This document shows positions 1 through 12,146 of a DNA stretch of 64,000 nt, piece by piece. The notes beneath the pieces are model-generated. The model searched no databases. It saw nothing but the letters and a program-made list of their open reading frames with translations, and was not told where the DNA came from. The stretch is from Amylostereum areolatum (taxonomy: Eukaryota > Basidiomycota > Agaricomycetes > Russulales > Stereaceae). Location: positions 992,001-1,056,000 of the forward strand of contig SAXG01000002.1 of NCBI GenBank assembly GCA_012932865.1, read 5' to 3'. Each line of letters starts with the position of its first letter. Position 1 is the stretch's first letter. The position numbers were made by a program, and so were the translations under genes.

Positions 1-171
1 ACCCGTGCCCTCGAGTTCGAATCACGGCCGCTACAGGAGAGGGATGACAGGTGAGAGAGGGTTACCTGGGATGCCAACAAAGCAGGTGGACCAGACGGAG
101 ACCGAGATAAGACCAGGGAACCCAGTGAGCCAGGGGACAGAGAGCCAGGACCAGAGAGGAGCGCGAGCGGG

Positions 172-287
172 ACCAAGATCGCGAGCGAGGACCAAGACCG
201 CAAGCAAAAATCGAGAGACCGAGAGTAAAGTTCAAGACCACGAGCAAAGTTCAAGACCAGGAGTAAAGTTCAAGGCCGCGAGCGAAG
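172..287. repeat. 19-bp minisatellite
   Basis: Three clear 19-bp units of the form TTCAAGACCACGAGCAAAG lie at 231-249, 250-268 and 269-287, differing by a few substitutions. Diverged units precede them at 172-190 and 191-209, with a 21-bp variant between. The array gives Arg/Lys/Ser-rich translations in several frames, which explains the open frames there. Confidence 0.75.
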
Positions 288-584
288 GTGAGGACGACTG
301 CCAGCGACAACAAGAGGGGCGCCGGAGCATGTGCAAATCCTGAATGCTGTCGCGAGGGCAGGTGGGCGGTAAGTGAATAGAACACGCACCATGGTCCAGA
401 CTCTGGATGATGCCCACATGAGAGTGTCGAAGGGAGAGTCCATACCCAACCCTTCGTACATCCACGGAAACCCTGACGCGCCGTCCAAATCTCGGTACGT
501 CGGAGTCGCCCATTACAGATGAGGGGTTATGGCACGAGGATGACAGGAGTGTGCCCCAGTGCGCTACAAACCCGAGGACTCTGT

Positions 585-598
585 GGGGGGGGGGGGGG
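585..598. repeat. G14 homopolymer
   Basis: Fourteen consecutive G residues in non-coding DNA. Such a run is prone to length error in sequencing and could form a G-rich structure; nothing else supports a function. Confidence 0.9.
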
Positions 599-1364
599 CC
601 CGACCCCGGATAATCGAAGGCCCTTTTGATGGCGGCATAAACCCTAAATCACGGCCCGCTAGATCATCTATTGTAGTGAATTAAAACCGACGTTGCGGGC
701 TTAATAAAGTCAATCTCATCACAGTCCGGCCGGAGTCGTCGGCGACACACGTGCTGGCGCATCGGGTCCTCGGGAGATGTAATGGGTATCGTCCCCCTTG
801 ACGCCCTTCGTGGTCTTTCGTACGGCTGGCCGCTCAGGAGCCCTTCCCTCGTGGCCGAGTTGTGGCCTGAGATGGAGGATTATAGGGGTAAAGAGTGGAC
901 ATCGCGATAAAATCCATCGACATAGAGCGAGGCAGGCGATCACATGGAGCTCAAGACCCCGTTATGGAAACACTCCTCGATGATAAATCATCAACGACGT
1001 GGTTGTGCTGCTGGCTGATTGCTCCACTGGCAGATTCGTTGGTATAGCTATGTCCTTGAAGGTCTCCGATTTTGCACCGGTACCTAGGCCTTCGTACCCG
1101 ACAGCGAGCTCGTAGCTCCATCCTGTGACAGGGCAAATTTCTTTACAAACCGAGGCTCTCGCCCTCGCCCTAGGTAACACATGGAAAACCTCGGCGCCCC
1201 TTGGGGGACTTCTATGGAATGCATCACATCCAACCGCCATGCAAGTGGACTGCGACCACATGTATAGCCTTACATTGGAACCCTCCGTGCACAGGTGGTC
1301 CTGGAGGTCCACATGCTCAGCCATGCCAGCAACGCGAGCAACGGAATACTTGGCCTCCCGATCA

Positions 1365-1373
1365 TATATAAAT
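1365..1373 (+). promoter_or_regulatory. TATA box of TmpL-like gene
   Basis: TATATAAAT lies about 50 bp upstream of the ATG at 1426, a reasonable position for a core promoter with a short leader. Confidence 0.55.
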
Positions 1374-1425
1374 CCGCCGTTCGTCAATTTGGAGGGACAT
1401 CCCTTTCGATTCCCCTGCACGGGCC

Positions 1426-4400
1426 ATGGCATCCCAAGTCTCTGGCGTTGCCACTCTTCCCCCCCAAGAGCAGGAACTCTTCGCCGCCTTTGGCTTCGGT
1501 GACGCTGTAGCAGTCCCGTTCCAATGCGTTCACCACTCCTTTGAATATCACGCCTCGGCGCAACCCGACGCGATCGCCGTCGAACACCTTTCGGACTCCA
1601 TCACCTATGGCCAGCTTGACCGTAGTGCCAACCGCCTCGCTGCCGACCTTCGCATCATGGGCGTCTCACGGGGCTCGCGCGTTTGCATTCTCGCCCAACG
1701 TTCGATCCAGCTCGTGGTCGGCATCCTTGCAACACTCAAGGCCGGAGCGTGCTACGTTCCTCTGGATGGCAGCATCGTAACCCAATCGACGTTGGAGCAC
1801 GTTATCTCTGACTCAGGCAGCATTCTTGTACTTGCTCTGGACGAGTATCGTCATCGCGTGCACGGTGTCCCCATTATCGGCCTCGACGATGTCGTCGTCC
1901 CGGACGACAACCGTAACTATCCCAAACCCCACGACGTATCCCGGGCCACGGACGGCGTATACATCATTTACACCTCTGGTATAGTCATCGCTTTTTTCGC
2001 AGTACCCCTCGTTGAACTGATCGTCCGTCGTTGCAGGGACCACCGGGAAACCGAAAGGCGTCGAGGTTATGCATCGCAATGTGACAAACCGTAAGTGTGA
2101 CCCCGTTTATTTCTCAGAGTCGATGACTGACTCTCCACACGTCTTTAGTCGTATGCCTCTCTCCCGGAAACGTCGGCATGGCTCCTGGACGGAGGGTGGC
2201 CCAGTTACTCAACATAGCTTTCGACATGGCTGCTTGGGTATGTCTTCTTGCGCTGTTTACTCCCGTGTGTCAGCGCTAACTCCGTGTTCCGTGTCAGGAA
2301 ATTTTGGGTTCAATGTCCAATGGCTGCACACTATGCATTCGAGGCAAGACGTCAAAAGAATGGAAAGCTCTCATGAAAACGGTCGACATCGTGATAGCGA
2401 CGCCGTCAATGATGGGTACATGCACATCGTTGTCTGGGGGTAAACCATTCTGACTTGCTCCTTAGTTCCGCACAGTCCAAGTGATTATCCCAATATCCGG
2501 GTGGTAGCAACGGCCGGGGAAGTCTGCCCACAGAGTGCGTGCCACTTTGCCCTGAGAGTTCTGCTGATGTTGATGTTTGACATCTAGGCTTGGCTGATAG
2601 CTGGGCGGAGCAGGCCACCTTTTACAATTCGTGCGGTCCTACAGAGGTGCGTAATTTCTTTGCCGCGCTGCTTTACCAAGCTCTTGTTGATCGCATCTAC
2701 AGATTACCATCGTCAACACGGTGCAGCGCCATGTACAGGGGACGAAGCTCAGTATCGGCAGGCCGACCCCAAATAACAACGTGTATGTTCTGGGCGAGGA
2801 CATGAGCCCTCTGCCTATCGGTGAGCCTGGGGTTATGTGGGCAGGTGGCGCTGGTATCTCGAAGGGGTACGTCAACCTACCGGAGAAGACCAGCGAGCGA
2901 TACCATCTCGACCCCTTTGTCAATGACGGGTATGGCTTCAGGATTGTTCGTTGTGCCCACGTCTGACATTGCGCTAGGTCGTACATGTTCAACACGGGCG
3001 ATTTGGGCCGCTGGCGCGAGGACGGTACCTTGGAGCACTTGGGGAGAGTTGACGATCAAGTCAAGGTCAAGGTATAGTGCTTTGGCATCTGCGACTGGAT
3101 TGTCGGTTACTTACTTGGCGTGTAGGGTTTCCGTGTAGAGCTCGATGGTGTTGCGGCAGCTATGGAGGTACGACTTATTTTCGTCCCTCCGTCTTCGACT
3201 CGTCCGACAGATCGCTCACCAGTTTCGTTGTCTCAGACTTGCCCTTCTGTCACTGTTGCAGCTGCGCTGTTGATCGACTCCCAACTCTGGGGTTTCGTCA
3301 CACCTGCCAACGTCGACGTGCAAGAGGTGCTCGCCGCTGCGGCGAAAGTACAACCGTATTACGCGGTCCCCACCAAAGTTCTCGCCCTCGATCAATTCCC
3401 AACCACAGGGTAGATATTCTGTGCTCTTTCTTCGTCGCGACTAGACTCATTGAAACGTTCGCAGGAACGGTAAGACGGACAAGCGTGCGCTACGCCAACT
3501 TGCGTTCGATCAACTCGGAACCAAGAGGGCTTCCGTCGTGATCGAGAAGGAGAACGGTCGTCCCATTTCGATCTCTTTGACGAAGGGGAGTGTCATCCTG
3601 GAGAAGGGGACTTGGGTCGATCTCTCCGCGACCTTGCCCTCTCTTCCAGGGGCCTACCTCGCACAGCCGACCTTCCAACAATTGCCATCTGTGCCCGGAA
3701 GCTCCCACTCTAACTCGATTTCCATCGTCGAGAAGGGTAACGCGTGGGACGGCTACGAGAAGGACGAAGTTCCCGAAAAGACACAGGGACACTACGCACG
3801 CAACCTCCGTCATCAGGTTTTTCTTTCTCTCTTTTGAGTCCGATCATTATGTGCTGAGGTGTCGCCTAGATTTTTACCCTCTACCGTCGTCTCTTTGGTG
3901 TTGTATTCGTGGTCAATATGGCCGTGTTCATCGCAACCCTTGTCACCGATAACACGAGTTGTCAACACGTCGGACTGGTCGTCGTCTCCAACTTGTTCTG
4001 TGCGATCCTCATGCGCCAAGATCATGTCATCAACGCGTTCTTCACTGTGTTTTGCGCGGTTCCCGCTTCGTAAGTTGGTTCGTCGTAAGCACTTTGCGAA
4101 AAAGGCTGACCGGTAGTGTAGCTGGCCTCTATCTATCCGAAGGGTCTGTGCTCGAGTGTACCATATCGGCGGTCGTGAGTGCCATCCTCGTTCTAAAGTC
4201 AACTTTTCTAAAGGGTTGTCGACTAGTTCATTCTGGCTGTGCGGTTTCCGGCGTCGTGTGGCATATTTTGTTCGTTATCCTGGCTACTAGAGAAGCCGTC
4301 ACAGACGGACCTGTAAGAACGCTCTCTCGTCCATCCTGTGTCTATTCGGGCTGACATTATATGACTTATCTTAGACGTCCGTCCCGACGGCTGTGATAGC

Positions 4401-5539
4401 CTACCTCATTCTTTTATTACTGTTAGGGATTGTTGCCCTTGCCAACCCTCGTTTCAGAATCATTTTCCATGACCGCTTTGAGATTTCCCACCGCTTTCTG
4501 GGATGGACCGCCACGGGTTTCGTATGGGCCTTGGTACGTGCCACGGTTTCCTAGTTCGTGGGGACCATGTTCTGACCATTTGCTTGTAGATCATTCTGTT
4601 GATCAACGACTATCGCCACCCCGGCGAGAGCCTCGGACACGCCGTGGCTCATGCTGCGCCCTTCTGGCTTGTCCTCGTAATGACGCTCTCCATCGCCTTG
4701 CCGTGGGCGCGACTGAGGAAGGTTCCTGTCCGCTCCGTGGTCCTTTCGAAACACGCCATTCGTCTCCACTTTGACTATGGTGCGTTGTTCCGCTATATGT
4801 TCTCCCGTTCGTGCATTAAATGGCGGTTACATGCAGTCACACCTATCACCGGCAGCTTCACGCGTATCTCTGACAATCCTCTTATGGAATGGCATGGGTT
4901 TGCGACGGTGCCAGTGCCGGGAAGAACAGGGTATTCCCTTGTCGTTTCGAGGGCCGGAGACTGGACAGCCAAACAGATTGACAACCCACCCACCGAGCTA
5001 TGGGTTCGAGGTGTACCAACCTTCGGAGTCCTACGTATCGTGCCCTTATTCCGAAGGGTGATTCTGGTAGCCACAGGATCGGGGATAGGTGGGTGAAAGT
5101 CACGTGATTGTGGGCATCTTTTTTGCATTTACTAAAGTCTCTTCGGCGTAGGTCCTTGTGCACCCGCTTTATTCGACTCCCATTCAGGCCGAGGAAGGGC
5201 ACGCGAGACCAAAATTCGTCTACTCTGGACATCGCCAAATGTGAGAGAGACATTCGGGGACGAATTCACAGACGCCATCTTGGGCGCGTCACCCGACGCG
5301 GTCGTATACGGTGCGTGTTTTTTTTTGTAGCATCAAGTCGGCTGAAACCCTATTGACCTCAACCACCAGATACGCGCAAGCATGGGAAACCCGACATGGT
5401 TAAACTTACGTACCGGCTTGTCAAGGAGTTTGACGCGGAGGCGGTTTGCGTCATCTCCAACCAAAAGCTAACTCGTAAAGTGGTGTACGGTATGATGAGC
5501 CGGGGCATACCAGCGTTCGGGGCGATATGGGATTCATGA
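1426..5539 (+). CDS. tmpL: TmpL-like A-domain/transmembrane/FAD-NAD(P) protein
   Basis: Spliced from about 19 exons (18 short introns) into roughly 1,000 residues, intact throughout. The N-terminal half is an NRPS-type adenylation domain: [12 protein letters not shown] (A3, across the first intron), YNSCGPTE (A5, with Cys where Tyr is usual), [12 protein letters not shown] (A7), [16 protein letters not shown] (A8) and [10 protein letters not shown] (A10 lysine). No thiolation or condensation domain follows. The second half has about six hydrophobic segments (exons from about 3892 to 4740) and then an FAD/NAD(P)-binding-like part ending [19 protein letters not shown]. This order matches TmpL of Alternaria brassicicola and Aspergillus fumigatus, a membrane protein tied to Woronin bodies and redox homeostasis. 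The adenylated substrate cannot be inferred. A decayed copy of the 3' end lies downstream. The start follows a TATA box and has the sequence GGGCCATGG. Confidence 0.85.
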
Positions 5540-6661
5540 GGGAGCAGGGCTACCTGATATAGACTTGGACTGATAGACTCTAGATAGACTGTATCTGGCA
5601 GACTGTACCGGGCGTACAGTTGTTGTACTTTTACTATGTGAGAATTGGATCGGTTTCTCTAACATATCCACCTCCAGCTGGCCTCACGGCGTTTGGCCAA
5701 CGTACCGCAACATCCGACTGGCTGAGGACCATGCAGATGATTCGAATGCCATCGTTCGCAACTCGACTCGAGGATCGGCCGAGTTTGCCCACCGAGCTTT
5801 CCTCTTCGAACGACTCACACTCGACCGCCCAAACAAGCTTGTGCGGGAGCGACCAGACGTCGCCTCCAAATTGCTGTTGGAGTCTCGAAATCAAGAGCCG
5901 GTCAGATTCAACTCTGATCAGTCCAAAGGAAACTAGTTCGTGGTCAGCAGTCCGCCTTGCAATTGATCTGTCCTTGCCACTTGGCCGCTGTGTACGAACA
6001 CGGTCCACTGTAACACCACGCTATACTACACCTTGGTATAAGTACATAAGTGCAATCGATGACTCTCTCGCCGTGTCCACCAACGGCATTATTTCCCAAT
6101 TAACAGGAAACGTGGTGTACGGTACATATGATGCACGATGAGCCGGGGCATACCAGCGTTCGGAGCAATATGGGCCTCATGAGGGAGCGGGGCTGCCTGG
6201 CATGAACATGGACTGACAGCCTCGGTCTCAGTAGACTGTATCTAGCAGTACAGAGCGTTATTGTGCTTTCATGCGAAGATCAGAGCGTTTTCTCGGCGTG
6301 AAGCATGGCATTGTTATCGGAAGATAGGGGCTAAGGGCAACATGGATTTGAATATTTTGGTTCCGTGCGGACCATAATCGACGGCGGTCTCCTCTCCTCT
6401 CCTCTTTGCACACCGGACCTTCCCCGCAACTCGCAACACTCGTCCTCTGCTCCGAGCACAGAAGAAGTGCCAAGAAGGTGGCTATGGAGGTGAGGACCAG
6501 GAACGGCTTGGTAGCAGAGCAGAACGCTGATTGGCGAGGGAAACTGTGAGCAGGCCGAGAAAGTGCGTGTACTTAGTCGACCGTCTACTCGTCTCGCTCA
6601 CGGGCGCTTTCTAGGTCACACCTTTCCAGGTGAGCGATTCTGTGTCCCTCCTCCCACTTCC
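5540..6661. other. intergenic region with gene debris
   Basis: It holds a degraded repeat of the TmpL-like 3' end (6111-6255). A plus-strand frame from about 5679 to 5935 reads as plausible protein after a possible GT-AG intron (5637-5678), but I could not assign it to any family and it stops without a gene-like continuation. The last 400 bp are the leader and promoter of the stress-protein gene. Confidence 0.45.
6111..6255 (+). repeat. decayed duplicate of TmpL-like 3' end
   Basis: This stretch repeats about 5480-5610 (last coding codons, stop and early 3' UTR of the TmpL-like gene): both share GAGCCGGGGCATACCAGCGT, CATGAGGGAGC and the later GTAGACTGTATCT-type tail, with substitutions and a small insertion near 6121. 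By eye the two copies are about 80-85% identical. It is a 3'-end relic, too short and too changed to encode anything. Confidence 0.75.
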
Positions 6662-8767
6662 ATGGCCTCCAGAAGGTCCTCCACGTCGTCCAAGAGGCCC
6701 TCGTCCGCTGGCAAAGACCGCCCGCCGTCGTCCAGACGACTCAGTTGGAAATCAGTTCTCAACGTCGCACCCAAAGAGGGCGTACCCCTCAACGAGTACC
6801 CCGCATCGCCCCCGCCTTCCTCCTCTACCGTCTATCTTCCTCAGGCTTTGTCTCGCACAAGCTCCATCGAGTCCTCTCCATCATCCTCTCGTCCTACAAC
6901 CCCCGTCCCCTCTCGCAGGCTATCCATTTCCCTACTCACAAAACCACAGATTGATCCAAATGCCAACCTCGCCCTCGAACGTACAGCATCGCGCACCGAC
7001 AGTCGTTCCATTTCCGACCTCGCCCCCCGCTCTTCCGGCTCTTTCGGTCGCAAGAACATGTCTTTCACTGCCATGATCCCTGGTCTCTCCACCCTTTCGC
7101 TTTCACGCGGTAACGCATCTACCGACAAGGAGCGTGGTCGTTCGCAATCCAAAGACGGCGGCAGCCAACGCGCACGCTCCTCCTCCGCTGCCATGGGCCA
7201 CGACGACGCCATCAATACCGATACTACCGCCCGTTCCCGTTCAACGTCTCCTTTCCGCATCCGTCGCTCGCGCGCGCGCGACCCCTCTCCGGCTGTCGGT
7301 GCTGTCTCCCACAGCGATGTCGAATCTGACTCCGAGTCGGTCCGCGTTCGTCCTCGAAGTTCTTACCTATCGGACGACGAGTCAGAAAGCAGCTCTGACG
7401 ATGATTGGAGCGATGATATCGACGCGGAAACAGAGGCCAATACAGAGCTCAACGCTCTCGTCGTCCCCGCTGAGCTCCCGGAAGCCGATGGCGAGACGCC
7501 GGATCTAGGCGAAGGCCAGAACATTGTTGTTCCCCCCGAACCTTATTTTCCGAGGTAACTTTTTGAAGATCGTCACTGGATGAAGGCGTATCGTTGACCG
7601 CATCTTATTTAGCACCCAATTCAACCACGCGAACGGACGCAATCCTCGTCGCCGCAAGTCGACCCGCCATGAGCCGCTACCCTTTCTCACTTCGCGCCCC
7701 GTGTTCAAACGCGATCGCTGCACAATTACAATCACCCAAGGCGATCCCATACATGCGTTGGCCGAGAGCAACAGGAGTCCGCGGAGCTATATTGTCGCGA
7801 GCGACATGAGCGATGAGAGTCGATACGCAGTCGAGTGGGCCATCGGTACCGTGGTCCGAGACGGAGACGAATTGTACGCCTTTCCTCAATTTTTTGTTCC
7901 AGTACTGACATTTGTCCTCTCACAGGTTGATCGTACATGTCGTGGAGAACGAAAGCAAAGGTAGGTTTTTTTCCCTCTTTCGATCAAACTCATGTTCATT
8001 GTTGTCATTAGTCGACCCGCCCGTCCCCAACGCTGCAGATCGTGCCGCCAAGCTTCGCTCTCAACAAGAGGTATGATGGACGTTCTCCCCATCCGCGCGC
8101 TTTCGTGCTGACGAATGCCACAGCGCCAAGGCATGGCATATATCCTCTGCCGTCAGGCGACCAGCCTTCTGCAGCGTACGCGTCTGAACATCTCAATCTC
8201 GTGTGAGGCTTGGCACGCAAAGAACGCCCGGCATATGTTACTCGGTTCGTCGTAACCTTGGCTCCACACTTCTCCACTCACTGGCATGTAGATATCGTCG
8301 ATTATGTTGAGCCTGTCATGCTCATCGTTGGCTCGCGAGGTCTCGGTCAACTCAAAGGGTACGATCTCCTTTACCTCCACCAACATATCCCGCTGACGCC
8401 GTTGGTTGATATCAGCATCCTTCTTGGCTCGACTTCGCATTATCTCATTCAGAAGTGTTCCGTTCCCGTGATGGTCGCGCGACGCCGTCTGAAACGTCCT
8501 CCACGCCGCGCAGCCCACTTGGCGAAGCACCGTGCCCGCGTCTCGCTCGCCGAAGCAGCTGGTGTCGAGCGCGTCACCCCCCGCGTGGACGAAGAAGTCG
8601 CCCATATGCGAGACGAGATCGAGAGAGAGGAGGATAGAGAGACGGAGCGTATGCGTGAGGCGGAACGTGCACGCGAAGGTGAGGACGGGGATGAGGGGGA
8701 GACGGAGACGGAGGTTGAGGGCGAAGGGCATGCTCCGCGAGGGATGGGCACCGGCACCTCCATGTGA
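6662..8767 (+). CDS. universal stress protein (UspA) family protein
   Basis: The first exon (to about 7555) encodes about 300 residues of Ser/Arg/Pro-rich, probably disordered sequence with acidic patches. Five or more small exons then encode a UspA-like alpha/beta fold: SYIVASDMSDESRYAVEWAI (nucleotide-binding first strand and helix), LIVHVVENES, a helix around RSQQERQGMAYILCRQATSL, and the signature VMLIVGSRGLGQLKG followed by LGSTSHYLIQKCSVPVMVAR, which matches the GS-loop and last strand of ATP-binding USPs. The C-terminus is a charged Arg/Glu-rich tail ending at 8767. Fungal proteins with a long disordered N-terminus plus one C-terminal USP domain are known; the precise role is not. I start at 6662 (TTCCATGG) because the frame upstream has no ATG. 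Confidence 0.8.
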
Positions 8768-9135
8768 GATGCTTTTTGAGACTTGGAAGTTGGCCCCAAG
8801 TGGAATGGACTCTTTCTTATTTAACCACTACTCGTTAAGACACCCCCTTCCGTAATAATCTTCTTTGCAGTTTGTCGTTGTTAGCTCTTTTCTCCCGAAG
8901 AATTGTTGATCTTACGGATCTACATGCTTCCTGCGAAATCTCGTAGACTGGTCTGTACCTATAGTTTCTCGTCACCGTAGGGTATCTCATACGGGCACTT
9001 CTTGCTTGGGAGCCGGTTTCCCTCGTAGATAGAATGCCTTCAATAAATGCTGTAGAAATTGCGATGTAGTGTGCGACATTGTAAATCAAAGTGTGCGGGC
9101 TCTGTAGACTAGCCGTCGTGCGCTGAGATCTTTGC
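8768..9135. other. 3' intergenic between convergent genes
   Basis: The stop codons of the USP gene (plus) and Pet127 (minus) face each other here. I see only AT-richer 3' UTR-like sequence, and no RNA gene. Confidence 0.6.
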
Positions 9136-11937
9136 CTAAGAGGAAGGTGTCGCGGACGCCTTAGCATCCTTTTTCCCAACGGACCGTTCCACACTGTCTA
9201 ATGCATCATCCCGCTCGACCCAAGATGGGACTTCCTTTGCCCGTTCCACATCGCGCTCTGCCCATTTCCGAGTGTACTCGAGCCCGTGCTCGGCCATGCG
9301 CCGAAGCTTAAGCACGCGTAGCGAAGGTTGGTCCCACAACTTCGGGTTGAAGTCGGGCAGCGGCCTCGGAGACTGTTGATGGAACATGTACTGGGGCCAG
9401 CGCTCTTCCATCTCCTCCACAGACACCCCTGTGGGGAGGAGATATGTGCGGAATTGGCGCATACGTGCGCTATCGAACAAGAATCGGAGACGCTCATCAG
9501 GTAACGAAGAAGTTGCGATAGAGTATTGCACGGTCCCTAGAAAGTGTGTCCATGAGCTCCTGCGCATGGAAGAGAAGTGGAAAGAGAAACACACAATCGC
9601 CTTTGTTGGCCCCGGCCGCTTCGATGGCTTCATTCCCCAGAACAAACTTCGATTTGACATAGTTCGACAGATTTACTTCGATCATCTTAAGGGGCCCAGG
9701 TGCAGGTGGCAAGGTGAATCTGGCCATCGCCCGTTCCGTGTCCTCTTCAGCATCCATCTTTGCGGAGCGTACATCCTCGCCGACCGACGACACATCGGAC
9801 CCAGAGAAGGCTGCGAAATACACTGAGACGCCAGTTGAAAGAAGAAAACGAATAGGGCATTCTTACCTTTCTCCTCAAACGACGGATCTTCTGCCTCCTT
9901 GCTTTGGAGTCTTGAGTCTGCATTCTTAAACATGTCTTGAAGGTCGACCATGTATTTGGGTACTTTCGGCTCTGAATGCGAGGCGGCCGTATCAGACTCC
10001 TTGAGTTCGTTCACCGGCTGGATATAAAGACGCAGGGGATTGCGCCCTTCGACCTTTTCCATTAGGATTTGTACGCTCTGAGCAGTAATACGTCAGAAGG
10101 CCGCAATCGGTGAGATTTTTATATGAAACTGAATGAACAAACCTGTTTAGGAAATGCCGCCACAGCCTCCAAAAGCACCCTTTCGAGGATCTCCACGCAC
10201 TTTCGGAACACTGGAGGTCCACGTTTGGCAGCGCCGTACAGACATTTATCCATGTCCTCCAAGGTGATATATTGGAACCCAAAGACGCGTGCTGTATTGT
10301 GGTAGGCGACCAGAACGCCGTCCATGCCTCCAATACGCGCTTGAATGCTGTACTTGAGGAAGGCCGAACGTATCAAGTCATAATACTCGTATTCGAAGCT
10401 GTTATTGGAGCCATGGAGATGATTGATGAGGTAGCCAGAATACATGTCGTGATTCATGCGGTCAAGGCGGACGGGAAGTGCTGCGCGAGTCTTGATGTCG
10501 AACACCCCCGACCCGGGTAGACGGGGGTCATGGCCATCCAGCTGTGAGCGCATGACGAAATGTTCCGACTGAATGCAGTTCAGCACAGGGATGTCGAAGA
10601 GGTATAGATACAAACTTTGGTATAACGATAGGCTTCACGCAGTCCATCTGTAGGTGGTGTGGCGGGATTGTCCGATGACCGATCGAAGCGCGAGAACTCT
10701 TTCTGGGAAGTGGTAAAGAACTTCTCAAGAAGAGTGCCCTGCGAGCCGTGAGGAATGATCGTAGAGCGTTGAGGAGGAGAACTCACCATCCAAGTCAGCA
10801 CATTACTCTCAGACTCGTCCGCAATGAGGCCGGTTTTCACGACCGCATATACTCCATCCTGGTACTTTAATTCGACACTGACGGGCATACGTTGCCCCGG
10901 TGTGAAGGTAGCAGGCTATATAACAGGTTAGAGTCGTCTGAAGGAACGCACCGCCGGAAATTACCTCGTTAATGAAATGACGACTCAAGTTCGACAGGTC
11001 CACTTCCTTATCTTGGGAGAGGAGGAAGTACACCTGAGACAGGAGTCCTGTCAGTGAAGAGGTGGACCCTGCAAACATCTTCCCTTCACGTTTGGCAAGT
11101 GTCCACAGGTCCTGTAAAAGAAATCTAAGTGGAAACTATAGAGCGATGGAGCAAATTATTGACCCGATCCTGGGCGCTGCTTATAAAACCAGGTATGCGT
11201 TCGAAAGCAAAGTCCTTGACAGAAGGAACGGTGGAGATCCAAGGATCGAAGTTATAAACGCCCGACCGAGGGTCTTGCATCCAGTTAACTCCGGGACTTT
11301 GGGTTGCTTAGACGAAGTAAGAGAATCATGGTCAAACACATACATACTTGAATAACGTCCGCTCGAGACCATGAGCGAGGGTGGCAATGAGGCGCTGAGG
11401 GGATGGCGGAGAAAGATCTAACAATGAACAGGTTATGAACAACACTCGCTGGATTCAAAAACGTGAATACATACCTCGCAGAACTGGGTGTGGCGACGGA
11501 GGAATGACACCTTGTATACGATGCGAGTAATTCGGCAGTTTCTTTTCACGACGCGGGGAACTTTCTTCGTCGTCCTGCGCAGATGGCCGTCTGAAAACGG
11601 GAAAACCAGACTCTTCCACCGTTCGCTTCGTTTTCCGCTTCTCGGAGGGGGGCTGAATGTCCACCTTGCGCGAGCGACGCTTGCCGGGTCGGGCGCGTGC
11701 ATTGCGAGCCTTTTCAGGTTCTACCCCTTTGAGAAGACGCTTTAGCTCGTTCAGCATTTCCACCTTACTTTCCTTTGTGCCCATGGACGTGCGGGACGAG
11801 TGCGGTAGGTCAGATGAATCGGAATTTCTGCCATTGAGTGTGGGAGGTGGTGGAAGCTCATGGTCACGGTGCTTGACATGAAGTAGCCTCCGGCGAGATG
11901 AGTTGCTTGCGGCAGCCAGGAGCGAGCGGGGTAGCAT
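9136..11937 (-). CDS. PET127: Pet127, mitochondrial 5'-3' exoribonuclease family
   Basis: Starts MLPRSLLAAASNSSRRRLLH, a typical mitochondrial presequence, followed by a basic linker. The conserved core runs over several exons: NPGVNWMQDPRSGVYNFDPW, then HFVMRSQLDGHDPRLPGSGV and FDIKTRAALPVRLD, which contain the Asp and D-x-K elements of the PD-(D/E)XK fold. Pet127 acts in mitochondrial mRNA 5' processing and decay; yeast homologues have been reported as 5'-3' exonucleases of this superfamily. The C-terminus continues as SARMRQFRTYLLPTGVSVEE. One break: near 9497-9500 the frame ends in ACC-TGA and resumes one base later as GAT-GAG (residues YRNFFVT then DERLRFLFDSAR), a net +1 shift. It is divergent from the ARL8-like gene with about 210 bp between the ATGs. 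Confidence 0.85.
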
Positions 11938-12036
11938 GAGGGACGCTGGGTGCGCAATGGAGGGATGATGAATGCCAGGTCAGCGGCGACTCAGAGCGCG
12001 TCTCTCGAACTCGAAGTGCGCGGACGCGACGCGTCT

Positions 12037-12044
12037 AACCCTAA
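12037..12044. promoter_or_regulatory. AACCCTAA box in divergent promoter
   Basis: TCTAACCCTAACC lies in the 209-bp region between the start codons of Pet127 and the ARL8-like gene. It matches the Tbf1-type core (RCCCTAA) and equals just under two telomeric units. The assignment as a protein-binding site is inferred from sequence only. Confidence 0.3.
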
Positions 12045-12146
12045 CCTAAGGGACCCCTGCCAGCCGTTGCTCTCGTTGAGTCTCGACCTCTGTTCATCAT
12101 TCAAAGGACGCCCGGGTCTCCCACTACTAACATCGTCACCTAAACC

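Larger units (their letters stand above)
1..1364. other. left edge, no gene recognised
   Basis: No reading frame here shows recognisable protein domains or convincing splice structure. The open frames are low-complexity (Arg/Ser/Lys-rich) translations of a minisatellite or overlap the promoter of the TmpL-like gene. The stretch holds the 19-bp repeat array, a run of 14 G, and an AAACCCTAAA box near 640. The right part is the probable promoter region of the gene starting at 1426. Confidence 0.6.

Noticed and set aside
1..30. GTTCGAATC at the left edge as the T-arm of a tRNA
   Set aside because: The flanking bases do not pair as a T-stem and no acceptor or anticodon arm fits.
5..513. Overlapping open frames at the left edge on both strands
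   Set aside because: They translate the 19-bp repeat and its flanks into Arg/Ser/Lys-rich sequence; no domain, no intron pattern.
962..1432. 156-codon minus-strand frame
   Set aside because: It overlaps the TATA box and start of the TmpL-like gene on the other strand and has no recognisable features.
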